Positions 9,316 through 18,916 are shown, counted from the stretch's first letter. The stretch: DNA of 64,000 nt from CAWCAW01 sp963714125 (GCA_963714125.1 OY970234.1:1116001-1180000), one strand, 5' to 3'. Notes: generated by a model not told the origin, from the sequence alone. Made by a program: numbers and translations.

Positions 9316-10568
9316 GGATTCGAGTGGTCGACGCAACAGTTACCTAGATCAGCATGTTAGATGGGGTGCGAGCAGCGCGGCGGGTGTTGACCAGGCCAGG
9401 TTCTTTCTGGGCCGATTATTGAGTCGTTCCTCGACGAATCGAAGCTTCGCCTCGTCGTGCAGGGAGAGATCCGTTCCCTTGGGGAAGTACTGCCGGAGGA
9501 GGCCGTTGGTGTTCTCGTTAGTAGGTCGCTGCCATGGGCTGCCCGGGTCGGCAAAGAAGATGCCTCCGCTAAGTAGCTGCGCCAGCTCGGCATGGCGAGC
9601 CATCTCACCACCTTGATCCCATGTCAATGTGATGCGAAGGCTCGTCGGCAAGCTCTGCAGGACGCGGCTGAGCGACTTGTACATGTCATCAGCGTCATGA
9701 CCGTCGGGTAGGTGAACAAGGCGGGTATAGCGGCTATGGCGTTCGACCAGAGTCCCGATGGCCGAGCGGTTGTTCCGTCCGACAATTAGATCGCCCTCCC
9801 AGTGACCGGGGCGGGTACGAAGGAGGACCTCGTGCGGTCGGCTCGAAATACTCGCCCCAGGAACGGCAAAGCGAACTCTCCGGGCATCACGGCGCCGTCG
9901 GCTCTTGCGCATCGAGCGACCGGTCCGAAGTTTGCGGGTTAGGTTCCTGCTCAGCCCACCTCTGCCAGGAACGTATAACGCCTGATAGATCGTCTCGGGG
10001 CAGATGTGCCAGCTTGGCCTCTGAGGAAACGTGTCCCTCAGATGGGTGGCGATCTGCTCTGGGCTCCATTCCAGGTCCAGCTTCTCTGAGACCGCCGCCT
10101 TCAATTCGACGTCAGAAGCCAAGCGGGCGGGTTTAGGGCGACGGGCGCGCTCTCGAGCTCGGGCATGTGCAAGGTCACCGTCGTAGCCACCGCGGTCGTA
10201 AGCCGCCCGATTGCGACGAAGCTCTCGTGAGATCGTGGAAGGTGCCCGGCCGAGCCGGCGACCGATCTCTCTCACGCCGTGGCCACGCTCGTTCAACGCC
10301 GCAATCCGATGCCGCTCGAATTGAGATAGGTATCTCCCCGAGAGTTCGGCTTCCGCCAGCCGCGTCGGGGGCATCCCGCCGTTCTCATGACGCCACCGAA
10401 ACCCCGTCTTGCGACCGATACCAAGTTGTCTGCACGCCTCAACGGTGCCCACGCCGGCGGAAAGTAACCGCCAATACTCGGTCTCCAGGGGGATCCTCCG
10501 CTTGCGACCGCGACTGGCCATACACCGACACCCTCTCTCATCGGGTGTTGCGTCGACCACTCGAATCC
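9316..10568 (-). mobile_element. IS30-family insertion sequence (IS30-A)
   Basis: The 1253-bp element is bounded by perfect 23-bp inverted repeats; the outer bases are GGATTCGAGTGGTCG and the inner bases ACGCAACA. The dinucleotide GC on both outer sides (9314-9315 and 10569-10570) is consistent with the short target duplication of IS30 elements. It carries one intact transposase on the minus strand. The second IS30 in this window (27923-30646) has 23-bp repeats of the same design and the same GC flank, so the two belong to one subfamily. Confidence 0.9.
9349..10521 (-). CDS. IS30-family transposase
   Basis: This is a 390-residue transposase of the IS30 type, catalysing DDE strand transfer. 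The N-terminal helix-turn-helix region (SQFERHRIAALNERGHGVREIGRRLGRAPSTISRELRRN) is near residues 65-105. The catalytic core has GHWEGDLIVG with the first Asp, LTWDQGGEM with the second, and NENTNGLLRQYFPKG with the Glu. ATG 10521 was chosen because the frame upstream of it reads through the inverted repeat. The gene looks intact, so the element may still be mobile. Confidence 0.93.
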   Translation of the reverse strand: MASRGRKRRIPLETEYWRLLSAGVGTVEACRQLGIGRKTGFRWRHENGGMPPTRLAEAELSGRYLSQFERHRIAALNERGHGVREIGRRLGRAPSTISRELRRNRAAYDRGGYDGDLAHARARERARRPKPARLASDVELKAAVSEKLDLEWSPEQIATHLRDTFPQRPSWHICPETIYQALYVPGRGGLSRNLTRKLRTGRSMRKSRRRRDARRVRFAVPGASISSRPHEVLLRTRPGHWEGDLIVGRNNRSAIGTLVERHSRYTRLVHLPDGHDADDMYKSLSRVLQSLPTSLRITLTWDQGGEMARHAELAQLLSGGIFFADPGSPWQRPTNENTNGLLRQYFPKGTDLSLHDEAKLRFVEERLNNRPRKNLAWSTPAALLAPHLTC

Positions 10569-10742
10569 GCCCGTCGATAGAGGGTCATTCTTCAGGCGTC
10601 GCCGACAGGCGTCTGCCTTGCGTCTGATGGACATGGCCATCTCCACCACCGAGGTGGCATCAGAAGTGGAGGTACACGCCGGTTCGGCACTGGCCAGGAA
10701 CCGCTCCAGAAAGGCCTCCGACTTGGTGAGATCACCAGACAT

Positions 10743-11131
10743 GTCTGCATTGTTGTCTGCCGGTGTAACAGTGAACGGGCCTCCGATTCACGACTCGACC
10801 AGTACGGCAGGGGTGGAAAGTCAAAGAGAGAAACGTTGGCGGAGGACAATGGATCAAGAGATTGCACAGGATCGGTTGCTCAGGTGCCGCTCTCAAGTGA
10901 TGATCCTGGGGAGCACATTTTCCTCGCGCCAGCGCCCCCGGTGGGTGCCGCTCTGAGCGGCTGCTGAACCTCGAACAATCGGTTATCCATAGCGACATCC
11001 GGCCGACGATGTCGTACACGAAACGAACGGGGAATATGCCCATTGAGAGTGTCAGCGTCTCGTCCAACGCGGCGGCGTGGTGTCCGTGACCCCCGACTTC
11101 GTGCCCGGTCTGGAATAGCATCGGCGTTGTT
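10743..11131. other. Intergenic region, no gene seen
   Basis: About 390 bases lie between the start of the split DUF222/HNH gene and the decayed DUF2142 gene. No coding frame shows a recognisable protein, and no clear promoter, repeat or RNA gene was found. Base composition is lower in GC than the core regions. Confidence 0.5.
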
Positions 11132-11748
11132 GTGAACGGACCCACCGATGTCACCCGGACCAGTGATGGGCACGCCGGAGGGGCGCTGCGTCGGGTACGT
11201 CGCGTGTCGGTCGCAGTGCTTCTTGTCGCCGGTCTTGGCGTCTTGACCGTAACGTGGGCATTTTCGAATCCGCCCGGGGCTGCGCCCGATGAGCCAACCA
11301 ACTACGTCAAAGCCATCGGAACGTCACTAGGCCAATGGTTGCCAAAGCACGTCAAGGTGTCGCCGGGAAATTCATCGATACCGCTACGACGACGCCAACT
11401 TCGGCGAGTTCGAGCTTCCCACTCGCTATGCACCCGATCCGCAATGGGCATGCAACGGGTTGTCTCCGGCGTCCGCTCGTTGCCTACTAACGCAGTCCTC
11501 GCCGCTCTCTGGAGCACGACAGACGGTCAACTCCTACGTGGCGTGGTATCCACCCATTGTTCCGTTTACCTTGGGTTTCGGTTGCTCGACTTGGCCATCA
11601 TCCCGACGAGGCTCTCTACCTGGGGCGCCTTGCCAGTGTCCTCATCTGCGTATTGCTCTTGGCGATTGCTTTCGGTCTTGTGAGTCAGGGTTGGGCGCTT
11701 GTCGGCTTATTGGCAGCGGTTTCCCCCATGGTGATCTTTCATCGCTGA
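11132..11748 (+). pseudogene. Decayed DUF2142-type membrane protein gene
   Basis: Three reading frames in succession carry pieces of one protein. The first (from 11132) has a signal-anchor helix, then WAFSNPPGAAPDEPTNYVKA. The next frame continues with NFGEFELPTRYAPDPQWACN and ends near SYVAWYPPIV. A third gives LASVLICVLLLAIAFGLVS and stops at 11748. The FxxPxGxxPDEP opening and the FELP..Y pattern are those of DUF2142 polytopic membrane proteins. At least two frameshifts and loss of the C-terminal half make it non-functional. The intact gene at 12095-13621 on the other strand is of the same family but not a close copy. Confidence 0.65.
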
Positions 11749-12094
11749 CGCTTTTGGAACTCCGGCACTACGTGGCAACAACGATGCTCGATGCTGGAGA
11801 GTCTTACAGGACACGATCCCCGATATTTCTTGGGAATAGCAAAGCAATCGTTCGGCTTCACTACGACGGTCGAATTGGTGTCGAGAACGCAAGGCGTTGT
11901 CGCATTGGAGCTCTACTGGGCAACTCAGCCAGCCGTCGAAATGATTACCGGAATCCGATCGCGAATCTTGAGAATGTCGGTGTCAGCAACGGTGGTTACG
12001 GTTGTGCAGGTCTCAAGCAAGATCTCTATGTCCGACACTTGTGAACGCGACGTATGCTCCCAAGTCTCGAAGAGAGGGTGACGAGCCCAACGGC
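11749..12094. other. Gap with no convincing gene
   Basis: Between the decayed DUF2142 gene and the end of the intact one there are about 345 bases. Short open frames exist (for example 11791-12081 on the plus strand), but their translations show no recognisable motif or membrane pattern. The stretch is probably more debris of the decayed gene. No terminator hairpin was recognised between the convergent genes. Confidence 0.45.
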
Positions 12095-13621
12095 TTATTC
12101 GGTACCTATTGTCTCACGAGGCCAGGTGAAGTAAGACAGCCATGCGACGAACCCGATGAGAACGAGCAAGAACGATGCCAACACAATGGGAGCACCGAGG
12201 GGCGGATTCCAAGGCCCTCCGAAGGGCAAGAATGATCCCGCATACCCGACGGTATAGCGACGTAGCGCGCCCAAAAATAGATCGGCTTCACCGATAGCCA
12301 GAAGTGCTGGTAGTCCTAGGGCGATGAATCTCCAATAGCGTCTTGGAAGCGTCTCAACTGGGATTGCCCCGACGGCGAGAACTGCGATTCCGGCGGCTAG
12401 CGGTAGGGTGTATCGGCCGTACCAGATCAGACCTAAGCGCGGGGCGACGTAAGCCTCAAGCGCGGCAGGTATGATGATCGAAGCGACGATGAGTGCACTG
12501 AGTACGACCTTCGCCCGCTTTGAGCCAGCGGCAATCGCAAAGCCAAGCAAGACAATGCCTGGGACGCTCCACGCTACGAAGGTCAGAAGCGGAGTCTGTG
12601 CACCAATCGTTCCAAGGTTGCCGATCACTTCAAGATCACCCACCATCTCGTGAAGGAAGCGGGGAGTTCGCGACAGGGTTGTCCCTAGCCTGACCAGGAA
12701 ATGGCCATGTAGCTTGCGCCCGATTGGGGTAAGAGCAAGCGAATCAAAATGCATGAGCCACCACAGAGATGCCACGCTGCTGAGACCTGCCAGTGCGATG
12801 CCTATCTGAGCGACGCGGTCTCTTAGAATCACGGCGAGCGTGCTTCTTGGTGCAAAAACGACTAAAGAGAGGCAGATCAGAGCCGCCCAAAGCAACGAAA
12901 GACCGCGGCACTGCACCAGGACCATTCCTGCGATTGAGGCGCGTACAAGCAGCCGGCGATCTACGCGAGGAGCGTTGTCTAACGCCAAACAGACGCCAGC
13001 GCTCCAGAGCGAAATCGCGGACGCGATCTCCAGACCGTTCGGATTTACAGTTGACGCGAGATACAGCGCCACCGGTGTGGCCGAAAGCGCGACCCCCAAC
13101 ACAAGGTGGGGGCGTCGCCGACACGTGAATGCTGATTCGAATGCCGATGCGAGAAAGAGAGCAGCGAGAATGGCACTGACGAGCCGCATTAAACGAATGC
13201 CAAGAGTATTTGTGAATACGAGCGAAGGAAGGCCCGTGATGAGGTAATAGAGTGGGGGATAACGCCCTACGTAGGTCGACGCGATTACCAATCGGGACGA
13301 TGATTGAGCGATTGGTGGTTGGCACGCAGCGGTTCTGTTCGGGTGACCCGCATCAAAACAGGGGGGCGCCCTCGTGGCGAAAATCGCTGGGACATGGACT
13401 TCAATAAAAGGGGAAGGGCCGGGTTGAGGCCATGGTATGGGCGTTCCGAGGAACTGGAACCGGGCGACCGCGGCGGCTTTTGTGATCTGAACGCCCTCGT
13501 CGGGGCCCGCAAACAGCGGAGTCGCGATGCTCCAAATGGAGACGAGTAGGCCAATGAGGACGAATGAGCCCCACCATCGCAACCGGCGTGCTCGCCGAGA
13601 CATCGTTTTGAGAGAGACCAT
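12095..13621 (-). CDS. DUF2142-family polytopic membrane protein
   Basis: The 508-residue integral membrane protein has a basic N terminus (MSRRARRLRWW) followed by about 11-12 hydrophobic helices. The first loop holds TPLFAGPDEGVQITKAAAV, the family's acidic PDE motif, then VGRYPPLYYLITGLPSL. This layout (helix, large outside loop with PDE, many helices) is typical of DUF2142, whose members often lie in surface-polysaccharide loci and resemble GT-C glycosyltransferases; that role is an inference. ATG 13621 is used; ATG 13603 is also possible, and neither has a clear ribosome-binding site. Confidence 0.8.
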   Translation of the reverse strand: MVSLKTMSRRARRLRWWGSFVLIGLLVSIWSIATPLFAGPDEGVQITKAAAVARFQFLGTPIPWPQPGPSPFIEVHVPAIFATRAPPCFDAGHPNRTAACQPPIAQSSSRLVIASTYVGRYPPLYYLITGLPSLVFTNTLGIRLMRLVSAILAALFLASAFESAFTCRRRPHLVLGVALSATPVALYLASTVNPNGLEIASAISLWSAGVCLALDNAPRVDRRLLVRASIAGMVLVQCRGLSLLWAALICLSLVVFAPRSTLAVILRDRVAQIGIALAGLSSVASLWWLMHFDSLALTPIGRKLHGHFLVRLGTTLSRTPRFLHEMVGDLEVIGNLGTIGAQTPLLTFVAWSVPGIVLLGFAIAAGSKRAKVVLSALIVASIIIPAALEAYVAPRLGLIWYGRYTLPLAAGIAVLAVGAIPVETLPRRYWRFIALGLPALLAIGEADLFLGALRRYTVGYAGSFLPFGGPWNPPLGAPIVLASFLLVLIGFVAWLSYFTWPRETIGTE

Positions 13622-14492
13622 CTGACGGCTTGCTCCATGAGTAGGCAACTAAGTTAGCGGGCGCGTCGGCACCAAAACACGATTGGTCGTGAGTTGCGAC
13701 GATGGTCGAGCCAAACACCCACTAGTAATGGCAACCCATTGGCATTACTGCGACGGCTATTCGTTGCTTGCGACCCAGTTGGGAGCCGTCCGGTCAGCGC
13801 TCCTCGTCCGAGGGCGTCTGAGGCGTCAGCCCGGTTAACTATGGCGTGGGCCGTACCGCTGGGAAGCCCGGGACGAACCCTGGAGATCCGGGTCTAGCAT
13901 AGTCACGACTCAGAGTTCCGGGCATGGCGCATTCTCGTCGATTCGGCCCAAGAGCATTACGGGTGTGGGCGCGTCCTCAAGCCCGATCAGACCCCGATCG
14001 GTAGTGCCCCAGCTCAAGCCCTAGGCGCCCGCATTGTTGTCAGTTTGACATCATCGTTTGGCAGGATGTGGTGGCGCGCTTCAACCGTGTCGCGCTGTTG
14101 CTTACGTTGCCCGGCAGTTCGTGGAAACTCCTGGATCGCGCAGTCCTCATTGAGGAAGCCGCGTAAACAATCGTATGCATAGCGGTCACATATCTACAGC
14201 GAAGAACGTTGCGTGGCACCTGCTGCAGGACTCCCTTGGCAAGACACCCCTATTGCTCAAATCGGGAGACTGGGACCTGGACATCGGATGGCACTGGTGC
14301 AGCAAAGGTCCCTGGGTCTTGAGAAGAAGCAAAGGAATCATCGGTCTACGGCTGAGAGCCAATTCAGTTGCGACGATCAGGAATCAATCTAATTTGTGAC
14401 CATGAGCCGTCGAAAATCGCTTTACCTTATTGGGCACTTCGCTTAAGGTGCTTAACCGAAGGGTTGAAGTGTCAGAAGGGAGAACTGAAGAC
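13622..14492. other. Intergenic region upstream of beta-propeller gene 1
   Basis: About 870 bases without a convincing gene. Two short open frames (13694-13897 and 14175-14399, plus strand) have unnatural compositions and no motif, so they were not accepted. The region should contain the promoters of the two flanking divergent genes, but no strong -35/-10 pair was recognised. Confidence 0.45.
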
Positions 14493-15569
14493 ATGGGCCA
14501 TTCACCAAGTACTCGTTATCGATCGCGCTACGTACGCTTTCTAACTAGTTCGGCAATGGTGCTCACAACCTCACTTGGGGCTCTGATCTTGAATGTTGGC
14601 GTCAATACCTCGAACGCTTATGCCGACACGGTTGTTCAAATGACTACCGAATTTACGGGCAAAAACATTTATTCTCCCGATGTCTTGTTCGACACCAACC
14701 CAAGCGTGGAAACTTACGTCATGTGGTACGGCGGCGAGCAAGCATCAACCGATACGGGCGGGGACAGAATCTACTATCGAAAGGCTACGGGCACAGACCC
14801 AACATACGGGGATCCCGATTCGTGGGGCACTCAGCAGGCCGTGATCACACCGAGCGACGTGGCAGATGCCCTGGGTGGAACGATTACCCAGGTGAATGAT
14901 CCTAGCGTCACCGAGTTCATAAATCCTGCAACCGATGAGCTGCAGTACACCATGTTCTTCACCGCGCACACTGGTGCGTCGGGCCAAGCCGGCAACGAGG
15001 TGGTCTCGGCTGAATCAACAACAAATGGAACCAGCTGGAGTAACTATCAGATTCTGGACAACACGGATGGTGCGGCTGATCCAGATGCGCTTTACGACCC
15101 ATCGGGTAGTCAAGTTTGGCTCGTGTACTTCTCGTACCACACGATCGATCTGGACCAAATACAGGTGGTCTCGGTCAACGATGACGAACAGGTGATCTCT
15201 GGTCCCTCAGTCGCCTTCACTAATCCCGATGGTGACTTAACGACCTCGCCGGACCTGGTGCAAGACCCAAACAACAGTGACTGGTACCTCTTCTTTGACG
15301 ATTGGCCCTCCAGCGGTACCATTAATCTCTGGGAAACCGTCTCGTCATCCAACACTTCATTCACTGGAACCCCGAGCGAGCTAATCGCCAACTCCACGAG
15401 CGGACCCGTCTGCGGAACCGCGACTCCATCGGCCCTATGGCTGACCGCATCGGGGTATACGTCGGACTACGCCCTTTATTTTGGGGAGGACCTCCCTACG
15501 GCCGACGACCCCTGTGGGGGATCGCCGGATCACTTCAAGAACATCGCAGGTTGGATCTTCAGTACCTGA
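14493..15569 (+). CDS. Secreted five-bladed beta-propeller protein (paralogue 1)
   Basis: The 358-residue exported protein has an N-terminal signal peptide (RYRSRYVRFLTSSAMVLTT to about ANAYA, cleaved before DTVVQ). The mature part repeats the pattern of beta-propeller glycosidase-like proteins: YVMWYGG, DRIYYRKATG, VNDPSVTE, LQYTMFFTA, ADPDALYD, VWLVYFSYH, SPDLVQDPN, WYLFFDD and YALYFGE. This looks like a GH43/GH32-type five-bladed fold, but no catalytic acid pair can be assigned, so carbohydrate binding or cleavage is only a suggestion. ATG 14493 follows a purine-rich AGGGAGAAC; an earlier GTG at 14430 would put a non-signal extension in front. A paralogue lies at 18917-20350. Its GC is below that of the core genes. 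Confidence 0.8.
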   Translation: MGHSPSTRYRSRYVRFLTSSAMVLTTSLGALILNVGVNTSNAYADTVVQMTTEFTGKNIYSPDVLFDTNPSVETYVMWYGGEQASTDTGGDRIYYRKATGTDPTYGDPDSWGTQQAVITPSDVADALGGTITQVNDPSVTEFINPATDELQYTMFFTAHTGASGQAGNEVVSAESTTNGTSWSNYQILDNTDGAADPDALYDPSGSQVWLVYFSYHTIDLDQIQVVSVNDDEQVISGPSVAFTNPDGDLTTSPDLVQDPNNSDWYLFFDDWPSSGTINLWETVSSSNTSFTGTPSELIANSTSGPVCGTATPSALWLTASGYTSDYALYFGEDLPTADDPCGGSPDHFKNIAGWIFST

Positions 15570-15574
15570 GCGTC

Positions 15575-16394
15575 AACAACCGGAACCACGCCATCGTTTC
15601 CTTGAGTTCGTTGATCTGTCGATTCAACTCGTCGATCACCCGGGCGCTGGCGGCAACGCCCGCCCCGAAGGCGCCTGAGATAATCGGGTCCCCAGGAGTT
15701 CGGCACGTCTCATTCGGGGCAGAGCCGATGCGATAGTCGACTTCGACAGCTGGCGACCGAGAGCCGGGTGGGAGCAAAGGACAAGATTTCTGGCGACTCG
15801 GGGTATGCGAATTCAGTACGCAGCGTCGACCGCAGACTGTTGGTCTTCGTCCCGGGTCCAGAACGTGGACTGGTAGGCCCGGCGAGATCTCCGCTTCGGC
15901 CAGCTCGGGGTCACCGGCGGTCTCCCGATATTTGTGAGCGCTCCCGCGCACCATACCGGCTAGAACCTCAGCATCGCCAGGATCGGATTTGGCCTCGGAG
16001 CTCAAGTGGACTCTCGATAACGCGAGGCCGAGGAAGGGTTCATCGCGTGGACCCTGTAGGCGGCTGCCACCAACACCCACGAACGAACCCCGATCGGTAA
16101 GTGCTGACTCGGACGGCGCCTGGCTCGCCGATGAACCGTTCCACGAGTTGGGGGAACGGCCTCACTCCCGTCGATGCCGCCGGGAACTCGTTGTTTCCGA
16201 GTGTCCCCCAACTCATCTATAACGCGCACGTAGTGGTGGGCTTCTACTCAGTCCAAGCCGACGAATATCTTCACCGTGCCTCCTCCGGTTGTCGTGATCC
16301 CGAGGAGGCCTTCGGCGTCCTCATGGATGCCTTCGAGGCGCGTTATCCCATCAGCCGTGTTGCATCATCATCGATCAGCAGGGGCACGATGTAG
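15575..16394 (-). pseudogene. Decayed, 3'-truncated IS110-family element (IS110-A')
   Basis: The stretch is homologous to the neighbouring IS110-A in the same orientation but full of changes. The start codon is altered to ACG and the codon for Trp in VDW is now TGA (near 16240). Several frameshifts follow; pieces such as LSSEAKSDPGDAEVLAGMV and ASARVIDELNRQINELKE remain. Its upstream non-coding part (16276-16394) is still about three-quarters identical to that of IS110-A. The downstream third of the transposase is missing, and the homology ends only about 6 bp after the stop of the beta-propeller gene. Confidence 0.8.
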
Positions 16395-16414
16395 ACATCC
16401 CACGCCGTTAGCCG

Positions 16415-17635
16415 TCAAGCGACATTGGTTTTCCGTCCCGGCCAGGCGATCTCCTCGTCGTAAAGAGTCTGGCTCAACAGGCACGCATGAAGGATGCCGA
16501 CGAGGCGGTTGGCCAGCGCTCGTAAAGCTTGGTGGTGGCTGTCCCCAGCTGCACGGTGGTGGTCATAGAGGGCTCGGGCACCGGGAGATTTGGTGATCGC
16601 TCCGAAGGCCCACATGTAAGTGGCATCTGCGATCATCCGGTTTCGGGCGAAGCGAGCGAGAACTACCCGCTTGGTCCCCGAAGCTCGGGTGATCGGCGAC
16701 GTGCCGGTGTAATTGTCGCGTCACTTGGCAGTGGCATAGCGCTCGGGGTCATCCCCGAACTCGCGCAGCACCCGGGCCCCGGGAACCGTCCCTAGTCCTG
16801 GCAGGGAGAGGACGATCTTGGCGTCCGGCTGCCGCTCAAAATGTTCGGCCATTGCCTTCTCGAGTTGGTCGATCTGGCGGTTCAGCTCAACGATCACTCG
16901 GGCGTTGGCGGCGACGCTCGACCCGAAGGCCTCCGAGATGATCGCCGGAGCTTTCAGGCATTCGGCTCGAAGGGCACCCTGGATCTTGGCGGCGCTCTCC
17001 TCGATCCGACGCTGACGCCCTGCCCGGCGCAGGGCCGAGGCGATCTTGGACTTCGACAGCTGTCGTCCTAGCGCCGGGGTGGGAGCGATGGACAGAATCT
17101 CCAGAGCCTCAGGAGCATGGAGGTCGTCACCGAGAGCCACCAAGGCATTCGGGTAGTACTCGCGCAGTGTCGATCGAAGACTGTTGGTCTGGCGACACCT
17201 GGTCCAGATCATGGACTGATGCGCCCGGGCCAGGATCTTCACTGCCTCAGCCAGGTCGGTGTCGCCGGCGATTTCACGATGATTGTGGGCGTCAGTGCGG
17301 ACCAGATCAGCCAGCACCTCGGCATCCCCAGCGTCAGACTTCGCCCCCGAGCTCGAGTGGCGATCTCGGTAACGCGACGCCGAGAACGGATTCACCGCAT
17401 GGACCTGGTAGCCGGCCGCCACTAAGGCGCCGACAAACAGACCTCGATCGGTCTCAATGCCCACTCTGACTTCGGATGGCTCCTCAATGAATGGTTCCAC
17501 GAGTTCGTGGAACGACCTCACGCCTTCGAGACCTTCGGGAACTCGCCTTTTTCCGAGCTTCGCCCCTGACTCATCCATGATGCAGACGTCGTGGTGAGCT
17601 TCTGCCCAGTCCACGCCGGCGAAGATTTTCACCAT
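16415..17635 (-). pseudogene. IS110-family transposase with one in-frame stop
   Basis: The frame is 407 codons with a single TGA at 16723-16721, after YATAK. Before it are the RuvC-like DEDD motifs: AGVDWAEAHHD, VGIETDRG and AKSDAGDAEVLADLV, followed by the coiled-coil segment and the transposase_20 motif LSLPGLGTVPGARVLREFG. After it the frame continues RDNYTGTSPITRASGTKRVV to the normal C terminus. Comparison with family members suggests a GGA-to-TGA change at a glycine codon. The serine nucleophile region downstream of the stop would be lost, so the protein is expected to be inactive. Confidence 0.85.
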
Positions 17636-17757
17636 GCCTCCTCTCGTTGTCGTGAGCCGGAGGAGGCCATCGGCCCGCTAATGGAAGTGCTCGAGGCACG
17701 TCATCCCACCAGCCGTGTCGGCATCCTCACCGATCAGCAGGGGCACGATCTAGATCC
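17636..17757 (-). ncRNA. Candidate bridge-RNA region of IS110-A
   Basis: In IS110-group elements the non-coding end upstream of the transposase encodes a structured bridge RNA that pairs with target and donor DNA. This 120-base stretch lies at that place and has no coding frame. It is preserved (about 75% by eye) in the decayed tandem copy at 16276-16394. It includes GGAGGAGGC-type and GATCAGCAGGGGCACGAT segments. RNA structure and loops were not computed, so the call rests on family knowledge and position. Confidence 0.35.
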
Positions 17758-18916
17758 AGGACTTGAGGTCCCGCCCTTATGAGTACTCACCTGCTGACGG
17801 CTCGGGACCAGCTTGTCGAACAAGCCGGTCGGATGCCATTAGCCCTTGGACGCAAGACCCGGAACCCGAGAGTCTCACCCCGCTGATGACTTGGAGACAC
17901 CTTGCGTGAGCAGCTGATCACATTCCATCCGAACGGAGGAGAACGCTCCAAACGACGTTCGGACCCGCTTTCACGCCTCCGGTGGGAGTGGAGTCGTCAG
18001 ACGACACCACGGTGCGACCGAATTGAGCTTTAGGACACGATCCTGAACTCGCCGACTGGGGTCGGTTGCGTGACGTAAAAGGCACGTCGAGCGGATAGTT
18101 GCCAAGGCGGTTAGGGCAGGCCAAGAGTGGTAGCCAAAGAAAATACGCATTACATGTATCAAACGCGTAACTCGCGGCTCTAGTGCGCGATGGGATTTGA
18201 GGCAATCAAAGGAGACGGGTAAAAAGGTGGCTAAGTGGAGTCCGGACCAGCGCAGAGCGGCTGGACGGGTGGCACCGGCCGTACCAGCCCACCATGACGT
18301 ATTGAGATGTAGATCCCCCTCGGTGTTGAAGATCTTCGAGAGACCCATCTCCTTGAGCGAGTCTGCGAACGGTCGACACAGGCGTTCGCCGACGTCGCCC
18401 CACGGCTGCGCTCGCATTGCGCTCTGCTCGCCGGGGCGCGATCAGCGTATCCGGTCAAAGAGTCTTGGTCTCATGGGGCATGACGCTTGGTGGCGCGGCC
18501 GAAGCAAATCGCGGTGTGCGAGCAAGGTGAGGATGATGCGAGATCTCAGTCACGCGCGACGCCAGCGCCGTTCTTGACGAACAGACATCGCCACGACGAC
18601 CTTGACGAACGCGAGGGCTCAAGTCGAGCGTGTCACGAACTCTGCTTCGAATCGTGGAGTGCGAAAGCGAAACGAAAGCGATGAGCGAAAATTGAGCTTG
18701 ACATGTGCGGCCCTTGGTGCAAAATGAAAACAGAAGGTTGTGCATCTTTGTACGTCTACCGGCCGCAATCGTTATCGAACGTTGCGCGTCCCGAAGGTGC
18801 CGACTTCGGGAAAACATTGGCAACTAGCACGGTATCGGTGTTGGGTTCTGGGTACTACGAGAATTGCTTTGTTCAATTCATGCTCAATCGGAATATCTGC
18901 GCGAGAGGGGACAGGT
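17758..18916. other. Intergenic region upstream of beta-propeller gene 2
   Basis: About 1.16 kb with no supported gene. Open frames here (for example 17971-18417 on the minus strand and 18197-18577 on the plus strand) give Arg/Ser/Pro-rich translations without motifs. A possible -35 box TTGACA lies at 18698-18703, with AAAATG 17 bases later at 18721; the -10 match is poor, so it is only a weak promoter candidate for the downstream secreted protein. Confidence 0.4.

Larger units (their letters stand above)
9265..10607. repeat. 84-bp-type palindromic MITE, copy 1, split by IS30-A
   Basis: The left half (9265 to about 9311) begins TGTCAACGACGGCC. The right half (about 10573-10607) ends GGCGTCGCCGACA. 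Together they match the intact 84-bp copy at 41140-41223. The ends are imperfect inverted repeats, and the copy is flanked by the 6-bp direct repeat GGCGTC. The IS30 lies in the palindromic centre, where a 12-bp tandem duplication (GGGCGGATTCGA twice) is seen on the left side. Confidence 0.8.
8149..10742 (-). pseudogene. DUF222/HNH endonuclease-like gene, split by a MITE carrying an IS30
   Basis: Two pieces of one gene lie either side of an insertion. The N-terminal piece (10742 down to 10608) begins MSGDLTKSEAFLERF. The C-terminal piece (9264 down to 8149) resumes with VVTLYAARMAQ and ends DERQALFD. The second piece holds the DUF222 region and a C-terminal HNH motif (CVVKGCDVSHGLEAHHIIPFAQGG, then CSHHHSLI) with the metal and catalytic histidines intact. 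The duplicated target GGCGTC flanks the insertion at 9259-9264 and 10608-10613, so excision would restore about 410 codons. Such DUF222-HNH proteins (13E12-repeat type) are common multicopy genes in actinobacteria. As it stands the gene is dead, although the C-terminal piece remains a long open frame. Confidence 0.85.
16395..17757 (-). mobile_element. IS110-family insertion sequence (IS110-A), transposase interrupted by a stop
   Basis: The limits are inferred. The left end is where homology with the upstream flank of IS110-A' stops (about 17757). The right end is just beyond the transposase stop, directly abutting IS110-A'. As usual for IS110, no inverted repeats or target duplication are seen. 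The two copies sit in tandem in the same direction, with the second beginning where the first begins. Confidence 0.65.

Noticed and set aside
14175..14399. 74-codon open frame upstream of beta-propeller gene 1
   Set aside because: No recognisable feature or start signal; too short to accept in a region rich in debris.
16721..16723. TGA as a selenocysteine codon in the IS110 transposase
   Set aside because: The residue expected there is not a redox cysteine and no SECIS-like hairpin was noticed; a nonsense mutation is simpler.
17971..18417. Open frame of 148 codons in the gap before beta-propeller gene 2
   Set aside because: No motif, no ribosome-binding site, and composition unlike a real protein.
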